Source: Gaeumannomyces sp. JS-464
Taxonomy: Eukaryota; Ascomycota; Sordariomycetes; Magnaporthales; Magnaporthaceae
NCBI GenBank assembly: GCA_002197995.1
Contig: NGZR01000009.1
Coordinates: 62,001 to 126,000 of the forward strand
Length of the DNA stretch: 64,000 bases
Direction: 5' to 3'
The notes beneath the pieces were generated by a model. That model saw nothing but the letters and a program-made list of their open reading frames with translations. It was not told the origin of the DNA and searched no databases. This document shows positions 22,267 to 34,373 of this stretch, piece by piece (position 1 is the first letter of the stretch; each line of letters starts with the position of its first letter). A program made the translations under genes and the position numbers.

Positions 22267-24734
22267 ATGGCGCCCTCCTTCGACCACCTCCGCGAGGCGG
22301 ATCTCGACGAGGACGAGTTCGACGAGGATGAGATCGACGTCTCGGACCTGCGCGACAGATTCGAGGTTCAGCTCGAACAGGGATACGATACATTCGTCGT
22401 TATTGATGGCCTGCCCACCGTTACCGAGGAGCAGAAGCCCAAACTGGTCAAGTTCCTGCTGAGGAAGCTGAACTCGGTTGGCAGGACGAAGGAGGAACTG
22501 ATCGATATGCCCATGGGCCCTGATGGCAAATCGCTCAAGTAAGAACGAGTTCTCCCGCCCGCGGCACGGCACGGCGCGTTCGCCCTACACTCCCGCACTC
22601 GGCCACAGTTGCGAACATGGTGATACTGATCGTCTCGTGCCGTTCCCGCGCTACAGTTTCGCATTCGTGGAGTATTCGTCGCCCTCCGAGGCCGCCGCCG
22701 CGGTCAGGCAGCTCGACCAAGTTCCTCTCGACAAGAAGCACACCCTCCGTGTCAACAAACTTATGGACATCGACCGCTACGGCCGCGAGGGCAGGATAGA
22801 CGACGAGTACCATCCCCCCGTTATCGACGAGTTCCAACCCAAGGACCACCTCAGGTCGTTCATGGCCGACCCTGCCGGCCGCGGGCGGGACCAGTTCGTC
22901 ATGTATCGGGGCGACCACGTTGGAGTCTACTGGAACAACGAGCGGGACGCGCCCGAGAACATCGTCGACCGGCCCAACTGGACAGAGAGCTTCGTGCAAT
23001 GGTCTCCGCTGGGCACCTACCTGATGTCGATGCACATGCAGGGCGTCCAGCTCTGGGGCGGTCCCAAGTGGGACAGGCTAGGCCGTTTCCCTCACCCCTT
23101 CGTCACCATGGCCGCCTTCTCGCCCCAGGAGAACTACCTCGTCACCTGGTCGACCCGGCCTATCGAGATTCCCGACTCGGGCCACCCGGCCCTCTCCATC
23201 GACGACGACGGCAAGAACTATGTCATCTGGGACATTGCCACCGGCAAGCCCCTTCGGTCCTTCGCTAACCTGGATCTGCCCGCCGACGACGCCAGCAAGC
23301 CGCCACGCAAGAACCCCTGGCCTGCCTTCAAGTGGGCGTCGGACGACAAGTACGTTGCCCGCCTGACTCCCGGCCAGTCCATCTCGGTCTACGAGCTGCC
23401 GCGCATGAACCTGCTCGACAAGACCACCATCAAGATCGAGGGTGTCATGGACTTCGAGTGGGCGCCGGCACGGCCACAGCGCGAGGGTGTCAAGACATAC
23501 GAGCAGCTGTTTTGCTACTGGACTCCCGAAATTGGCAGCAACCCGGCCAAGGTCGGCCTAATGAGCCTGCCCTCCAAGGAGGTTGTGCGCTCGCTGAACC
23601 TCTTCAGCGTGTCCGACGTCAAGCTGGAGTGGCAGTCCGAGGGCGCCTACCTTTGCGTCAAGGTCGATCGCCATTCCAAATCTAAAAAGTCCCAGGCTAC
23701 CACGTTGGAGATCTTCCGCGTCAAGGAGAAGGGCGTACCCGTCGAGGTCGTAGACACCATCAAGGACACTGTCATCAACTTCGCGTGGGAGCCCAAGGGT
23801 GACCGCTTCCTCATCATCACGACCACGACGCCGACAGGCGAGGTGGCCGTGGCGCCCAAGACTGCCGTCTCCTTCTTCTGCCCAGAGAAGTCAAAGGGGC
23901 CCACTGTTGGTAACTTCAAGCACCTCCGGACCCTCGACAAGAAGAACAGCAACGCTATCTACTGGTCACCCAGGGGAAGGTTCGTTGTCGTCGCCACCGT
24001 GCTCAACCAGCAGAGCTCGGACCTCGACTTCTTCGACCTGGACTTTGAGGGCGAGAAGCCTGCGGCCGAGAAGGACCTTACCGCCAACCTCCAGCTCATG
24101 AACACGGCAGATCACTATGGCATCACGGATGTCGAGTGGGACCCCTCTGGACGATTTGTCGCCACGTGGGCGTCGGTATGGAAGCACACGGTACGTAATG
24201 AAAGCGCACATGGATTAGCCCTTTCCTGGCTACTTGAGGGGGGACAGGTTACGGCAACGACGATAAAGCTAATCAGATCATGCTTTTTCCCTAAATAGAT
24301 GGAGAATGGCTACCATTTGTACGACTTCAAGGGCGAGCAGCTGCGCGAGGAGCCGATGGAGAAGTTCAAGCAGCTGCAGTGGCGCCCGCGGCCGCCGACG
24401 CTGCTCACCAAAGAAGAGCAAAAGACGATCCGCAAAAACCTGCGTGAGTACTCCCGCGTGTTTGACCAGGAGGACGCCGAGCGCATCGCGGGCGCGGACC
24501 AGGAAGTTGTGGACCGCCGGCGCCGCCTCCTCGAGGAGTGGTACGCATGGCGCGACGCGACCGAGGCCGGATGTGGCCGAGGAGCGCGCCGAGCTCGGTT
24601 TGCCAGAGAATCCCGTCGCAGAGCTTCTCAAGGCCAAGACTGCGGAGCTGGTGGCCGAAGGCCAGGAGGAGGAGCAGGTCATCGAGGAGATTGTCGAGGA
24701 GGTTCTCGAGGAGAACGAAGAAATCGTGAGCTAG
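22267..24734 (+). CDS. PRT1: Translation initiation factor eIF3 subunit b (PRT1)
   Basis: The scaffold subunit of eIF3, which binds the 40S ribosome during translation initiation. It has an acidic N-terminus ([19 protein letters not shown]), an RRM over roughly residues 38-125 (FVVIDGLP..., FAFVEY) and a WD40-type propeller covering most of the protein. A C-terminal helical segment ([20 protein letters not shown]) follows. Exons are 22267-22538, 22657-24190 and 24299-24734. Introns 22539-22656 (GTAAGA...CTACAG) and 24191-24298 (GTACGT...AAATAG) both preserve frame. At about 24567-24571 one extra base breaks the frame; the expected C-terminus ([20 protein letters not shown]...) resumes at once in the next frame and ends at 24734. 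Corrected length is about 746 residues. As eIF3b is essential in fungi, the break is probably an error in the sequence. Confidence 0.96.
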
Positions 24735-26018
24735 ATCTGGGGTTGAGAATCATGTGCATCTCTGACCAGGTGTGGCACCGGGATAACCACAAGTCCATAT
24801 ATGGGCTGTTTCATGCGGCGTTAATTTGTTTCTCTCTATTCATATCCTGACGGTAGAGCTAGTGATTTGGACTTGCATTTTTGGGCCTCTGGATGGGAGA
24901 TTTATGCTTTATGGTGGGCGGTTGTTCTTGAGTTCGCTGGGTACGGCGTCCTGTTGCCAGCGGGCGATGTGGGAGAAAAGCTGGCACCCGGTTAGGTTTA
25001 TAAAAGAGTTGAGGCATTTACACCGAAAGCTTTACCCATATTCTCCTCACATTTCCTTCAAGTCCTCCTCTTCTCTAACAGCCATTCCTAAAAAGTGAGT
25101 ATGATGCGCCGAAGATGCGCAAACACCTCGTACCGACCATGAACCCGACTCTGACCTCATGGTTTACCTTGCACCGAGAGAAGTTCTTTGCGCTGGATTG
25201 ACCCTGTTCTTGGCCGGTCCGTCGTTCACACTGTCTGGGTACCTAGGTACGCATGTGCCAGGTATCCCGAGGCTCATCCTCACAACAGTATTCGATGATG
25301 TTCCTCCCGGAGAAGCACGGTGGGAGATAAAGCGTGTGTTGAAAGCGGGGGACGGACCACCGTGCACCTCTACCAATTGGAGTTTTGTAATGGACTGGAT
25401 CGAGGCCACCTTGAGTTTTTCGTGATCGCAAACTTTCCAGACTGCCGCGAAGGTTGAGATGATTTCGATGTCAAGCCATGGCCACACCTCGCGGGGGCTT
25501 GCGCCATCCCTACCTCAAACGCTCAACATAACCTACAATACGTGGCTGCCATGGATGATGCCTAGCATTACCATGGAAGGTACTTACAGCACGGCGTATG
25601 AGATGCCGAAATTCTGGGCGGGCGCCGAGGAGTAGGTCTGCGTGGTGGCGGAAGTTGCTTAACTTGCAGACCTTCCGTCGCCCCTCCCGTCTCTTCTATC
25701 TATATTGATGTTTATTTTGCGTCTTTTGCCCTATTTATCCACTGCCTTCTGCTCGGCTTACGAGCAAAGCAGCCGGCTAGCCTGTTTCCCTCCGTCCCCG
25801 AGAAGCTTGACTTTCCCCTGTCGCAAGACAGACTTCTTGCCGGCCTCGAAAAACTCCCATGCGCCCTGGCTCGGGTATTTGCTGTATACCTACCTAGCCA
25901 GGTGGGATTACATAAACCACGAGAGGCTAGAAAGAGACCAGGAGTGCTCTTTGACCCCTCCCCCCGGGTGCCCACGGCCGCGGCCCGGTGATGGGCAAGG
26001 AGCCAGGAGGGCTCGACC
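24735..26018. other. Intergenic with a possible unannotated transcript
   Basis: A TATA element (TTTATAAAAG, 24998-25007) and a perfect GTGAGT donor (25095) lie ahead of an 88-codon open frame at 25159-25425, but nothing else supports a gene. TACCTAGGTA motifs occur at 25239-25250 and TACCTACCTAG at 25887-25897. The 3' part is probably the leader of the downstream glycosyltransferase. Confidence 0.35.
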
Positions 26019-27493
26019 ATGCTGACCTCGTTTCGCTTCCAACGGCTGCTTCCCCTGGCCGCCTTTCTGGTTTTTGGCGTGCTGCTCTTTTTGAAAGCGC
26101 CCCGATTTCGAACATCGTCGTTTCCCTCTCCGTTCCAGGGGGCCACAGGGCCTCTGTTTCCGGTCCTTGCGGCGGAACAGGCCGGCGGTGGAGGCTGCGA
26201 CCCGGATATCGCACATCTCAGCTCCCTCGATCTCTCCGAGGAGATACTCTACACCAGACGCTGCATCAAGCCCGTCTTCGATTCGCACGCCGACCGAGAT
26301 GCTCTCGGCGAGATACAGCAGCCCCTGATCGACACGCAGGCCGCCGTCAACCTGTCGTCCTGCTCCCATGACCGGCTTCCGCCATGCGCAGCTATAGACC
26401 TTCGCGTCCCGCCTCCGTATCCAAAGCGGATATACCCACACCTTATCTTTGGAATATCGACCACATATGACCGTCTCCAGGAGAGCTTGTCGGTGTTCTC
26501 GCATTGGCTCTCGGCCTCGGATGCCCTGCTGGTGGCGGTTGTGGTAGACGCGGATCCTCCAGGGAGCGTCCCCGGGACCTGCAGGCGCTGGAACGCCTCT
26601 ACCGGGGCTTGGACATGTGGCTGCACTGCGTCAAGACTCGGAACTCGTCGCTTACCGTGGATCAGAACCACTTCACGGTAATCCTGGACATGCTAGAGGC
26701 GGTTACGCCGCAGACCAGATGGCTCGGTCTGCTGGACGACGACACATTCTTCCCCAGCCTTTACAACATGGACCAGGCCCTGGGCATGCACAGCGCCGAG
26801 GAGTCTACCTGGCTCGGGGCGCTGTCGGAGGACATGGAGGCGGTCCGGAACTGGGGAATCATGGCGTTTGGCGGGGCCGGGGTGTTCCTCAGCGTGCCGC
26901 TGGCGCGGGAGCTGGCCCCGCACGTGGACGACTGCATCGACTCGGCGCGGCGCAACACGGGCGACGCGATCTTGCGCGACTGCGTCTTCGGGCGGACCCA
27001 CACCAAGCTGACGACGGTTCCCGGGCTGCACCAGCACGACCTCATGGGCGACGTGTCGGGCTTCTACGAGTCCGGGCCGCGCCCGCTGTCGGTGCACCAC
27101 TGGAAGTCGTGGTACAGGGAGCCCGTCGACCGCATGGCGGCCGTGGCCGACGTCTGCGGCGACTGCTTCCTGCAGCGCTGGCGGTTCGGCGCCGACACGC
27201 TGCTGGCCAACGGCTACTCCATCACGCGCTACGTCGACGGCCTCGTCGGGCTTGACCTGTCCAGGACCGAAGTTACCTGGGTTAGCCCCGGCAGCAACGA
27301 AAACTTTGGCTGGAGCCTCGGCCCGTTCCGTGGCCGCGTGCCGGACGGGCACAAGAAGACGTACAAGGTGCCTGACGCCGTACGTGCTCCGGGTGTGCCC
27401 AGGGGCTGCGGGCTGCGGCAGCTGTACGTCTACCGTGGCAACCAGGAGCTCGGCGAGAAGGACGAGGTCGTGGAGTTGGTGTGGATGCCTTGA
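26019..27493 (+). CDS. Fringe-like glycosyltransferase (GT31-type), one frame break
   Basis: A type II membrane glycosyltransferase, probably of the Golgi. The N-terminus carries a single signal anchor (residues ~8-26, LPLAAFLVFGVLLFL). It is followed by a lumenal domain with YPHLIFGISTTYDRL, the metal- and nucleotide-sugar-binding DDD motif in WLGLLDDDTFFPS (near residue 240) and GGAGVFLSVPLA, all typical of fringe/C1GALT-like proteins. No intron is needed. At about 26572-26574 one G appears to be missing from a short G run; motifs continue in the next frame. Corrected length is about 491 residues. The acceptor substrate cannot be told from the sequence. Confidence 0.85.
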
Positions 27494-30400
27494 AGGTCGT
27501 CACCCCAGGAAGGAAAGGGGCAAAAAGATCCGAATTGTGCCGACCACGGTTCAGAGAACTATGTCACGGGGTAGAGAGTGACACAGACGGGGACCGTCTC
27601 GGGCCTCGCTCGTGCATGGAAATGGTCTAGAAGGGGAAGTATGCACCGCGGCGCGGGCATGATGCATGCTTCGTCTGTTCATGTCCCGGCGGGTTGCAAC
27701 GATGGAAAATCTCCGGTGTGACGCAAGGGCTTGGTCCCGTGAAGCCGACAGACTGTCTGGGAAATGTTGATGATATGACATCGGGTTGGCCGAAATCTCC
27801 TGTTGTTCATTTCGGAGTTTGGGAACGGGTGTGTGTATATCAGGCGGTTAGGCTCGTGCTCTTTTTTTCGTTTATGGTTTGGCGCTTTGGCGCTGGTGGT
27901 TTTGGGGTTGATGGATTAAATGAATACGTCGACGGTCGGTTGTCCTTGCGGCCGATCTTGGTTTGACGTATTGGTGTATTATAAAATAACGATGACGCCC
28001 AGTGGTGATCGGTATCTGCCTGTAACTTGGAGCCACGTTGTCCAAGGGACGATCGGAGTCGGTGACTACCTAAGTCGGGAGACGATGTTCGAGTTAGCAC
28101 CGAGCTACTGTAATTCAATCTATCGAGATTGACCACCTTCGGCGGAGAATCGTGCTAGTAGAAGTGGTCGTCTTCATGCGGCCACCGGATAAATTCGCTG
28201 GTCACAACCCCGCCGGCCTTTTCTGGAGAAGCACAAGAAGACACCCACCAAGAGAAAAACAACTGGAGGCCCAGGATCGGCATTGTACCAAGCCATGCAG
28301 AGCAACGATCCGCGGTCTCGGCCAGGCCTGCTCAGGGGTAAAGGCTGAGTTTGGCCCCCACAGTCGCAGTGCTCGCAGTGCTCGCCTTGTCGCCCTACGT
28401 TTTGCCTCTAATTGGCATTTATCTCGCTTCCAGTAGTCCCGATGCCTCCCGCCCGCTGCCCCCGGCCTGCGCTTGCTACAATCTCCGGGGGGTGCAATCG
28501 AGGGGATGCCGCGGCGGCACTGGCCGTGATTGGCTGTGTTTCAAGTTCGCGAAATGAAGACGAGTCCCCGAGTCCTCTTTGCTGTGAGAAACCAGCACAC
28601 CGCCATCGGGACGGCCTCATGATGTCTTTCTCGATGCTGTAACCCAAAGCCAGCTAGACATTGATGCGCCGGGCCTCGCTTCAGGCCGCGTCAGTGTGCG
28701 ACGTGTTTAGCGCCGGCGACTCTGAGCTGGCTTGAATGCAATGGAAGCTTGAGAGCAGTGGCGCGACTTTGTTTCGAAGGCTTGCGAAACGGCCCGGTAA
28801 CACGGCGACGCCAGGTTTCAGAAGCAAGCCACCGCCCGCGTTTGGTTCTCTGGCTTGCGTGCGGTGTCTGACGCAGTGAGGCACTCCCAACGGTTTTTTT
28901 TTTGTTTTTTTCTCTGTCTTTTTCTTCGCTCGATCATGACCCCGTCCGTGTTCCTGGACAATAAAAAGAAAGGCAGCCAAGCTTTTTGTCTCGATTGCTT
29001 TTTGCATCATTCCCCTGCAACCTGCTCCAATGACAGGACCCGTGCGGGCTGTGCGCTCCTCCTCGAGTAAAATTGACTTTGACGCTTTTTGTTTTCTTGC
29101 TTTCCTGGAGGCGTCCAGCCATCTGCCCCTCCTTGAGTGCACGCTCGCTTGTGAAATAGATGGATGAATGGACTTGTGCCGTGGGATCCCCATCCACTCA
29201 CCGAGTCGGACTCCCCACCCAACTGCCGCCAGCCCCTGGCCAGCAGCCCATCCATCCCGCACTAACAGCAATGCGCGCGGGCGGGTGTGATTGGCTGCGC
29301 CAGCTGGGAGTGGGAAAACCGGGCCAATTGCGAGGCTGGGAGTCTGCCCACACGCTGCTGCGCTGTGCGCTCCGTTGTTTTTTGTGGCACAGCCGAAGGT
29401 GATGGGTGCAGTGCCACCCCGAACCAAGAAAAAACGCGGACCATCCCATGCAAAAACCACAGTGGGCCATGGTCCGTGTTATTTTTTGGTCGGGGTGAGT
29501 GCGTGGGTGCATTGTCGCATGGAGCGTGCAGAATTCGAGTCGGGCCTCCCTTGTCAGCACACCAACGTCGTCAAGAGCAAGAGCCTTTTCCCAGCCAGGC
29601 TGCGCGTGGTTGGCTGAGATGAACGGCTGCCCCATCGCTGGCCCACCCTCGCCTAGGCCGCTCCTGCCCCCTTATCGCAGCGCAACAAGCCGGGCTGTCG
29701 GGCAACTTGCGTGCCTGCCTGCCAGCGAAGAGTGCGCCTGCCTGCACTGGTGCGGTGCGGTGTGCCGAATCTGCACGCCCACCCACGCCCAGGAAAAAGA
29801 AAACAAGGGGGGGGGGGGGGGGGGGGGTGTGGGCAAAGGACGCGGGCACGCTGAGCGGTCAATCAAGTCAATCACGTCGGCCACGGCATCATCTAGCCAA
29901 GTTTTTTTTTCTCCTCTTTCCTTTCCTTCACTTTTCCTTCACCAGCCGACCAATCCACCGTCATTCTTTTCCCTCCCCCATCCATTCTTTTCTGGTCGCG
30001 TCGCCATCGCACCCCGTCGCTCGCTCTGTATATGTTTTCCTTTTCGGCGTCGTCAATCGGCCGTAGATAATTCTAATCGCTCGTTTTGACTTTATCCCCG
30101 ACACAGACACCCTCGCTGTGCACTATTTCTGTCTGCTTGGTGTTTGGGCCACCTCCCCGGCCTCCATCATCTAATCCCACCCAGACCCCCCTGTCGGCGT
30201 TGCTTTTGGCCGCTTGAACGCCCGCGACCACACAGCCCGACCATCTTGAGACGTTTGTCACGTCAGGGGCTTCGTCCAATCCTCCCCAAGCCCACGATCA
30301 TCCCGTCTCGAGCCTCTGCAGGCCCCAAACCATCGCTGTCATCTACCGGCCTGTTGCGGCGGTCTAGCCCACACACGCCGACTGCAGGAGCTTCATTTTC

Positions 30401-30788
30401 TTCTTTTGTCTTCTTGGCCCTCCGTCCCCACACCCACCACCCGCCACCCGCCTTCCACCACATCCTCGCGGCAGCCACTGCGGATAAACAAACTTTGGAA
30501 ACACGCGCCCGCCTCTGTTTGTCCCATCCCGACGTCGAACCAGAACCTTCGCCCGCCTCTTAAACCCGCGATCCGAAGGTGGCAGCGACAACCAAACAAG
30601 TCCCGCGACCGATCTGCCGGCCTGTTGATTCTGGTTGGAAGGCTCGACAAAGCGAGCGCCCTAAAAGAGAGGGCTGTAGATCTGCATGGGGATCCGGGAG
30701 AATGCTCATTGCGCACCATGATGGCCCTGGATGAACACGCCATTATCGACGACATCTCGGCGACCCCAGCCCAGGCTCGCCACCCGGC
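27494..30788. other. 3.3-kb intergenic region and long leader of the TBC gene
   Basis: 27494-28100 is the 3' region of the glycosyltransferase gene. 28100-29790 contains only unrecognised short open frames and T-rich tracts (28894-28912). A 21-G homopolymer lies at 29807-29827. From about 29890 to 30788 the plus strand is strongly pyrimidine-rich, as expected of a long fungal 5' leader for the TBC-domain gene. Confidence 0.5.
29807..29827. repeat. 21-base poly-G tract
   Basis: An uninterrupted run of 21 G. It could form a G-quadruplex on the plus strand, or its length may be an assembly approximation. Confidence 0.9.
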
Positions 30789-33071
30789 ATGACCGCATCC
30801 AAATCCTCCAAATCCTCCTCCTTTCGTTCGCTTAATTCCGACGACGGGAGTGTCCTGGCCGACGCCAGCCACTTCGAAGACATCGGCTTGAACGACGACA
30901 ATGTCGTCCACCGCTTCGACCGAGATGCGCCCTCCAAGGGCGCCCCGAATCCCTTCAACCCGAACTACCCAGCCGATCTTCGAGCCGCCTCGCGGAGGAA
31001 CAGGTCGATGCCACGTCCCTCCAATGGCCCGAGAGAGCTAGGAAAGCCGCGTTCCCTGCGCGATATCACCCCCCAGTCCCGCCCATCCTTCCCTCCGATA
31101 GAGACCGACATTCGGAACATCAACGTGCGCAGCACCAACCTCAACACGCTCTATCCCGCCCCCATGACCAGCCCGATACGATCCAAGAGCTTCGGCCCAC
31201 GCGGCGCCCCATTGCGCCGCCAAAGGAGCCCGAGCCCGAACTGCTCCATGATCCCGAGGGATCCAAACAGGTTACTCATCAAGCCGCGCAGGAGCAGCTG
31301 GCAGTCTACCCACGAACGCAAATCCGTCTCGGATCTCGAGAGGGAATGCGACGATGACGACGACGATATTCCAGACTACTTGATCCTTGACAACGTGCCG
31401 ATTTCGCCCAGGCCGCAATCGGAGCGCTCGAGGAGCCGAGCCAGCTCCAAAGGCAACTCGCCAGAGAGACCCCATCCCCAGAGGGTTCGCAGTGTTGGAA
31501 ATGGCACACCACCTGTCGCCATGGCCCATGGCTCGCTCAAGTCACCCACCTGGAAGTCAGACGGCCTCCTGACTACCTCGCCCACGGCCATGAATAGCAT
31601 GGCCAGTCCCATGTCGACACCATCCAGCGGCACCGTGAGCCCCTCCAAGGCAAGGACGAAGAGCTGGACCGCGGCCCTGGCAGACCTGAACGCTGAGGCA
31701 AAGGCGCTCACGGAGAAGCTCGAAGAGCATGCCGACGAGCTCCAGCAAAAGTCGCAGCAGAGATGCAGCACAGGGTCCATGCCGACCGGCAAGAGTACTC
31801 CCGACAACGTTGAGAGCAAACCCCGCCACAAGTCGGCTCTGCCTGAACTGCCGCCCCTCCGCCGGTCGAACATTATGATCGACCCCTACCGGTATCTAAG
31901 GAGAAGGAGGCAGTGCTTTCGCGCACCCGGCCGTCATGGCTTCCCCCGAAGGATCCCGCTGAGGAGCGACGCCACCTGAAGGAGTACCAGCGCATGATGG
32001 CACAGAGCGCTGAGGCGGATAAGCGCCGCGAGACGGCCAGGAAGCTGAAATCGGAGTGCCGTGATACGGCGGTGGATTGCTTGATGCAGATCTGGGAACG
32101 TGATGTGTTGCCAAGGTGGAACGAGGCCATCTGCGAACGCCGCACGCGAGAGCTGTGGTGGAAAGGCGTGGCTCCGCGCAGCCGGGGTGCCGTCTGGATA
32201 CGAGCCATTGGTAACGAGCTCGGGCTCAGCGAGACGTCCTACCGTGCCGCCCTCCGCCGCGCCGGCGAGGCCAGGATCGCGATGCTCTGGCAAGGGCACC
32301 ACGGTGATCAGAAGTTCACCCGCTGGCTGCGGTCCATCCACCGTGACGTCGAGTCGGCCACCTGGACCGAGCTTAAGATCTTCCAAAAGGCGCGCCGCTG
32401 CACCAGAGCCTTGTCGATGTCCTCTCGGCCTACGCCATGTACCGAAGTGACATTGGCTATGTTCCCGGTTGTAACGTAAGTTTTCGATATCTCCTTCCAA
32501 CTTGGGGCTGCCGGCTCTTGAATGGCCATTTATCTAACCAGATTCTTTCCAGACCATGGCTGCCCTATTGCTTCTCAACCTCCCTTCTGCCACCGAGGCC
32601 TTCATCGCTCTGGCAAACGTTTTGAACAGGCCACTCCCGTTGAGCTTTTACGCTGCCGATCCAGGGGCCAAGTCAACTGCATACAGCTTGATCCTGCAGA
32701 CGCTTGCCCAAAAGTCGCCCAGCCTACACGAGCACCTCACAAGGCTGCCAGACCACGATCCGGACGCGTACCTGAGCGAGATCTTCACGTCTCTCTTCAC
32801 CGGGTATCTTCCCCTCGACGCGGCCGCCAGGCTGTGGGATGTTTACGTCTTTGAAGGCGACAAGGTGCTGGTGCGGGCGGCCGTGGCGCTCCTCACTGAG
32901 CGGGAGATGTCCCTGCTGGGGGCTACGCGCATCAGCGAGGTTAAGGCTATCCTCGAAGGTGGCTCGCCCACGAGCTCGCCTGGTGTTGCTCCCCGGAAGC
33001 AACACGTAGTTGGCCGGCCTGGGGAGGAGGACGCATGGATCCGGGCCGTGCGGGAGGCCGGCAAGGTTTAG
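30789..33071 (+). CDS. TBC (Rab-GAP-like) domain protein lacking both catalytic finger residues, two frame breaks
   Basis: The N-terminal 300-odd residues are Ser/Pro/Arg-rich and disordered, followed by a short coiled coil (LNAEAKALTEKLEEHADELQ). The C-terminal half is a TBC domain of the TBC1D12/14 type (WWKGVAPRSRGAVWIRAIGN, YRSDIGYVPGCN, AARLWDVYVFEGDKVL). Intron 32476-32552 has a GTAAGT donor, CTAAC branch and TTCCAG acceptor. Missing-base breaks lie at 31889-31890 and 32399-32400; motifs continue cleanly after both. Corrected length is about 735 residues. The arginine finger motif IxxDxxR reads IHRDVES (near residue 516) and the glutamine finger YxQ reads YVP (near residue 557), so classical Rab-GAP activity is doubtful. 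Confidence 0.88.
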
Positions 33072-34073
33072 CGGCCGTTTGCCGTTACTCTCTCTACCTC
33101 GCGCTGCAGTTCTCCGACACAGCGTCTGCAGCCCAGCTACCATCATGTCTCTCGCCTAACTTACCGGACCGGGCACGTGTTGTCTTGCACAAAGGTTTGC
33201 CTTGGCGACTTCGCCCGTTCCATCCGTGCATGCCTTGGAGCTACCCCATACCATCATTGTTTGGGTACACGACACGGCATCTTACATATCTCCTCCTCCC
33301 CTCCTGGCTATCATTCCCAGCGTCTGGCAAACCGCCGAGTCTCCTAGTTGCTTCCTCTTCTCGCATCCAGCATTCATCATGGGCAAGCCCAGGACATTGC
33401 ATAGCTCGGCAACTCTGCTATTCTTGCATCTCGGGGCGGATTTCTCACTTCTCTTTCGGTTCTTCGTCACGACAATTTCGCCTTCCATTCCCGTCTTTCT
33501 TCCCATCTACCGACATATTTACCTTGACGGGCACCCGTCTGGCCTGGCCCTTATTCTTTATATTCTAATTCTCTCCCGCTTCGCGACACCACGCAAACCG
33601 GGCCTCCCCCTGTTTTTACATGTGTTCTCGCCCCGAATTGCGAGCACGAAGCGACCATGACGGGCTCTCGCGAAGATTATGCTTTGCATGACATATTCTT
33701 CAGCCATTTGTGTGGATATCCCTTGCCCCTCTCGCCAGCGATATGGCTGCGCCTGTTTAAAGGCATTTCTCTTTATTGTATATGATGCTGTGATATTTTT
33801 GCTATTCTACATTTTCTATTTGTGTATTCATGATGGACTTGGCGCTGTAGGAGGCTTCACTTCACGAGGCGGTGATTTGATAAAACCGATATGGCTGCAT
33901 GGGCGGGTATTGGCTTTGATCAATGAAAATCTGGACGTATCTGGAATCTCGCTCCCCTTCGTGACTCCTACGCGTCTCTTTGAGATTTTACTCGCTAATG
34001 TTCTACACGGGGCGGTGGGTAACCTTGCTGTCGCCGCAGCGAAAGTCAAGCCACGGCCAGGTCAGATGTGCTA
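33072..34073. other. Intergenic, 3' region of the TBC gene
   Basis: The first 0.6 kb is pyrimidine-rich and the rest AT-rich, with no convincing gene. It ends at the TA target site of the long-TIR element. Confidence 0.5.
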
Positions 34074-34255
34074 CTTGTGCGGGCTAAAAGCGCCCCGCAC
34101 TCGATCGGCCGTTTGGGGATAGAGTGCGGTAGAGCGACTTGACGTTTTCCGGGCAACTTGACGTTTTTTTGGGACATTTTTCCCCATAAAAATTAGCGGT
34201 AATTCAATGTTCCCTCAAATCAGCGCGTGACCTACCCAACTGCATTTGCACGGGC
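34074..34255 (+). repeat. Left terminal inverted repeat
   Basis: Inverted partner of 34981-35163. The outer part is nearly identical, with differences at the G/C following GATCGGCC and in CATAAAAATT versus CATAGAAATT. Small indels appear near the inner end. Confidence 0.9.
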
Positions 34256-34373
34256 CCATGCATCTTCGCCACCCCAGTGACGCGTTTAGGATCGGCAACC
34301 CCGCTCCTCTCGCGAGGCGATCTCGCTCGATTCTGCTGTATCTCGCTGCTTTTGAGGCCAAATCTGCACCAAA

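Noticed and set aside
26019..27493. RIP-type mutation as the cause of the frame breaks
   Set aside because: RIP gives C-to-T substitutions, not single-base insertions or deletions, and the affected genes are GC-rich.
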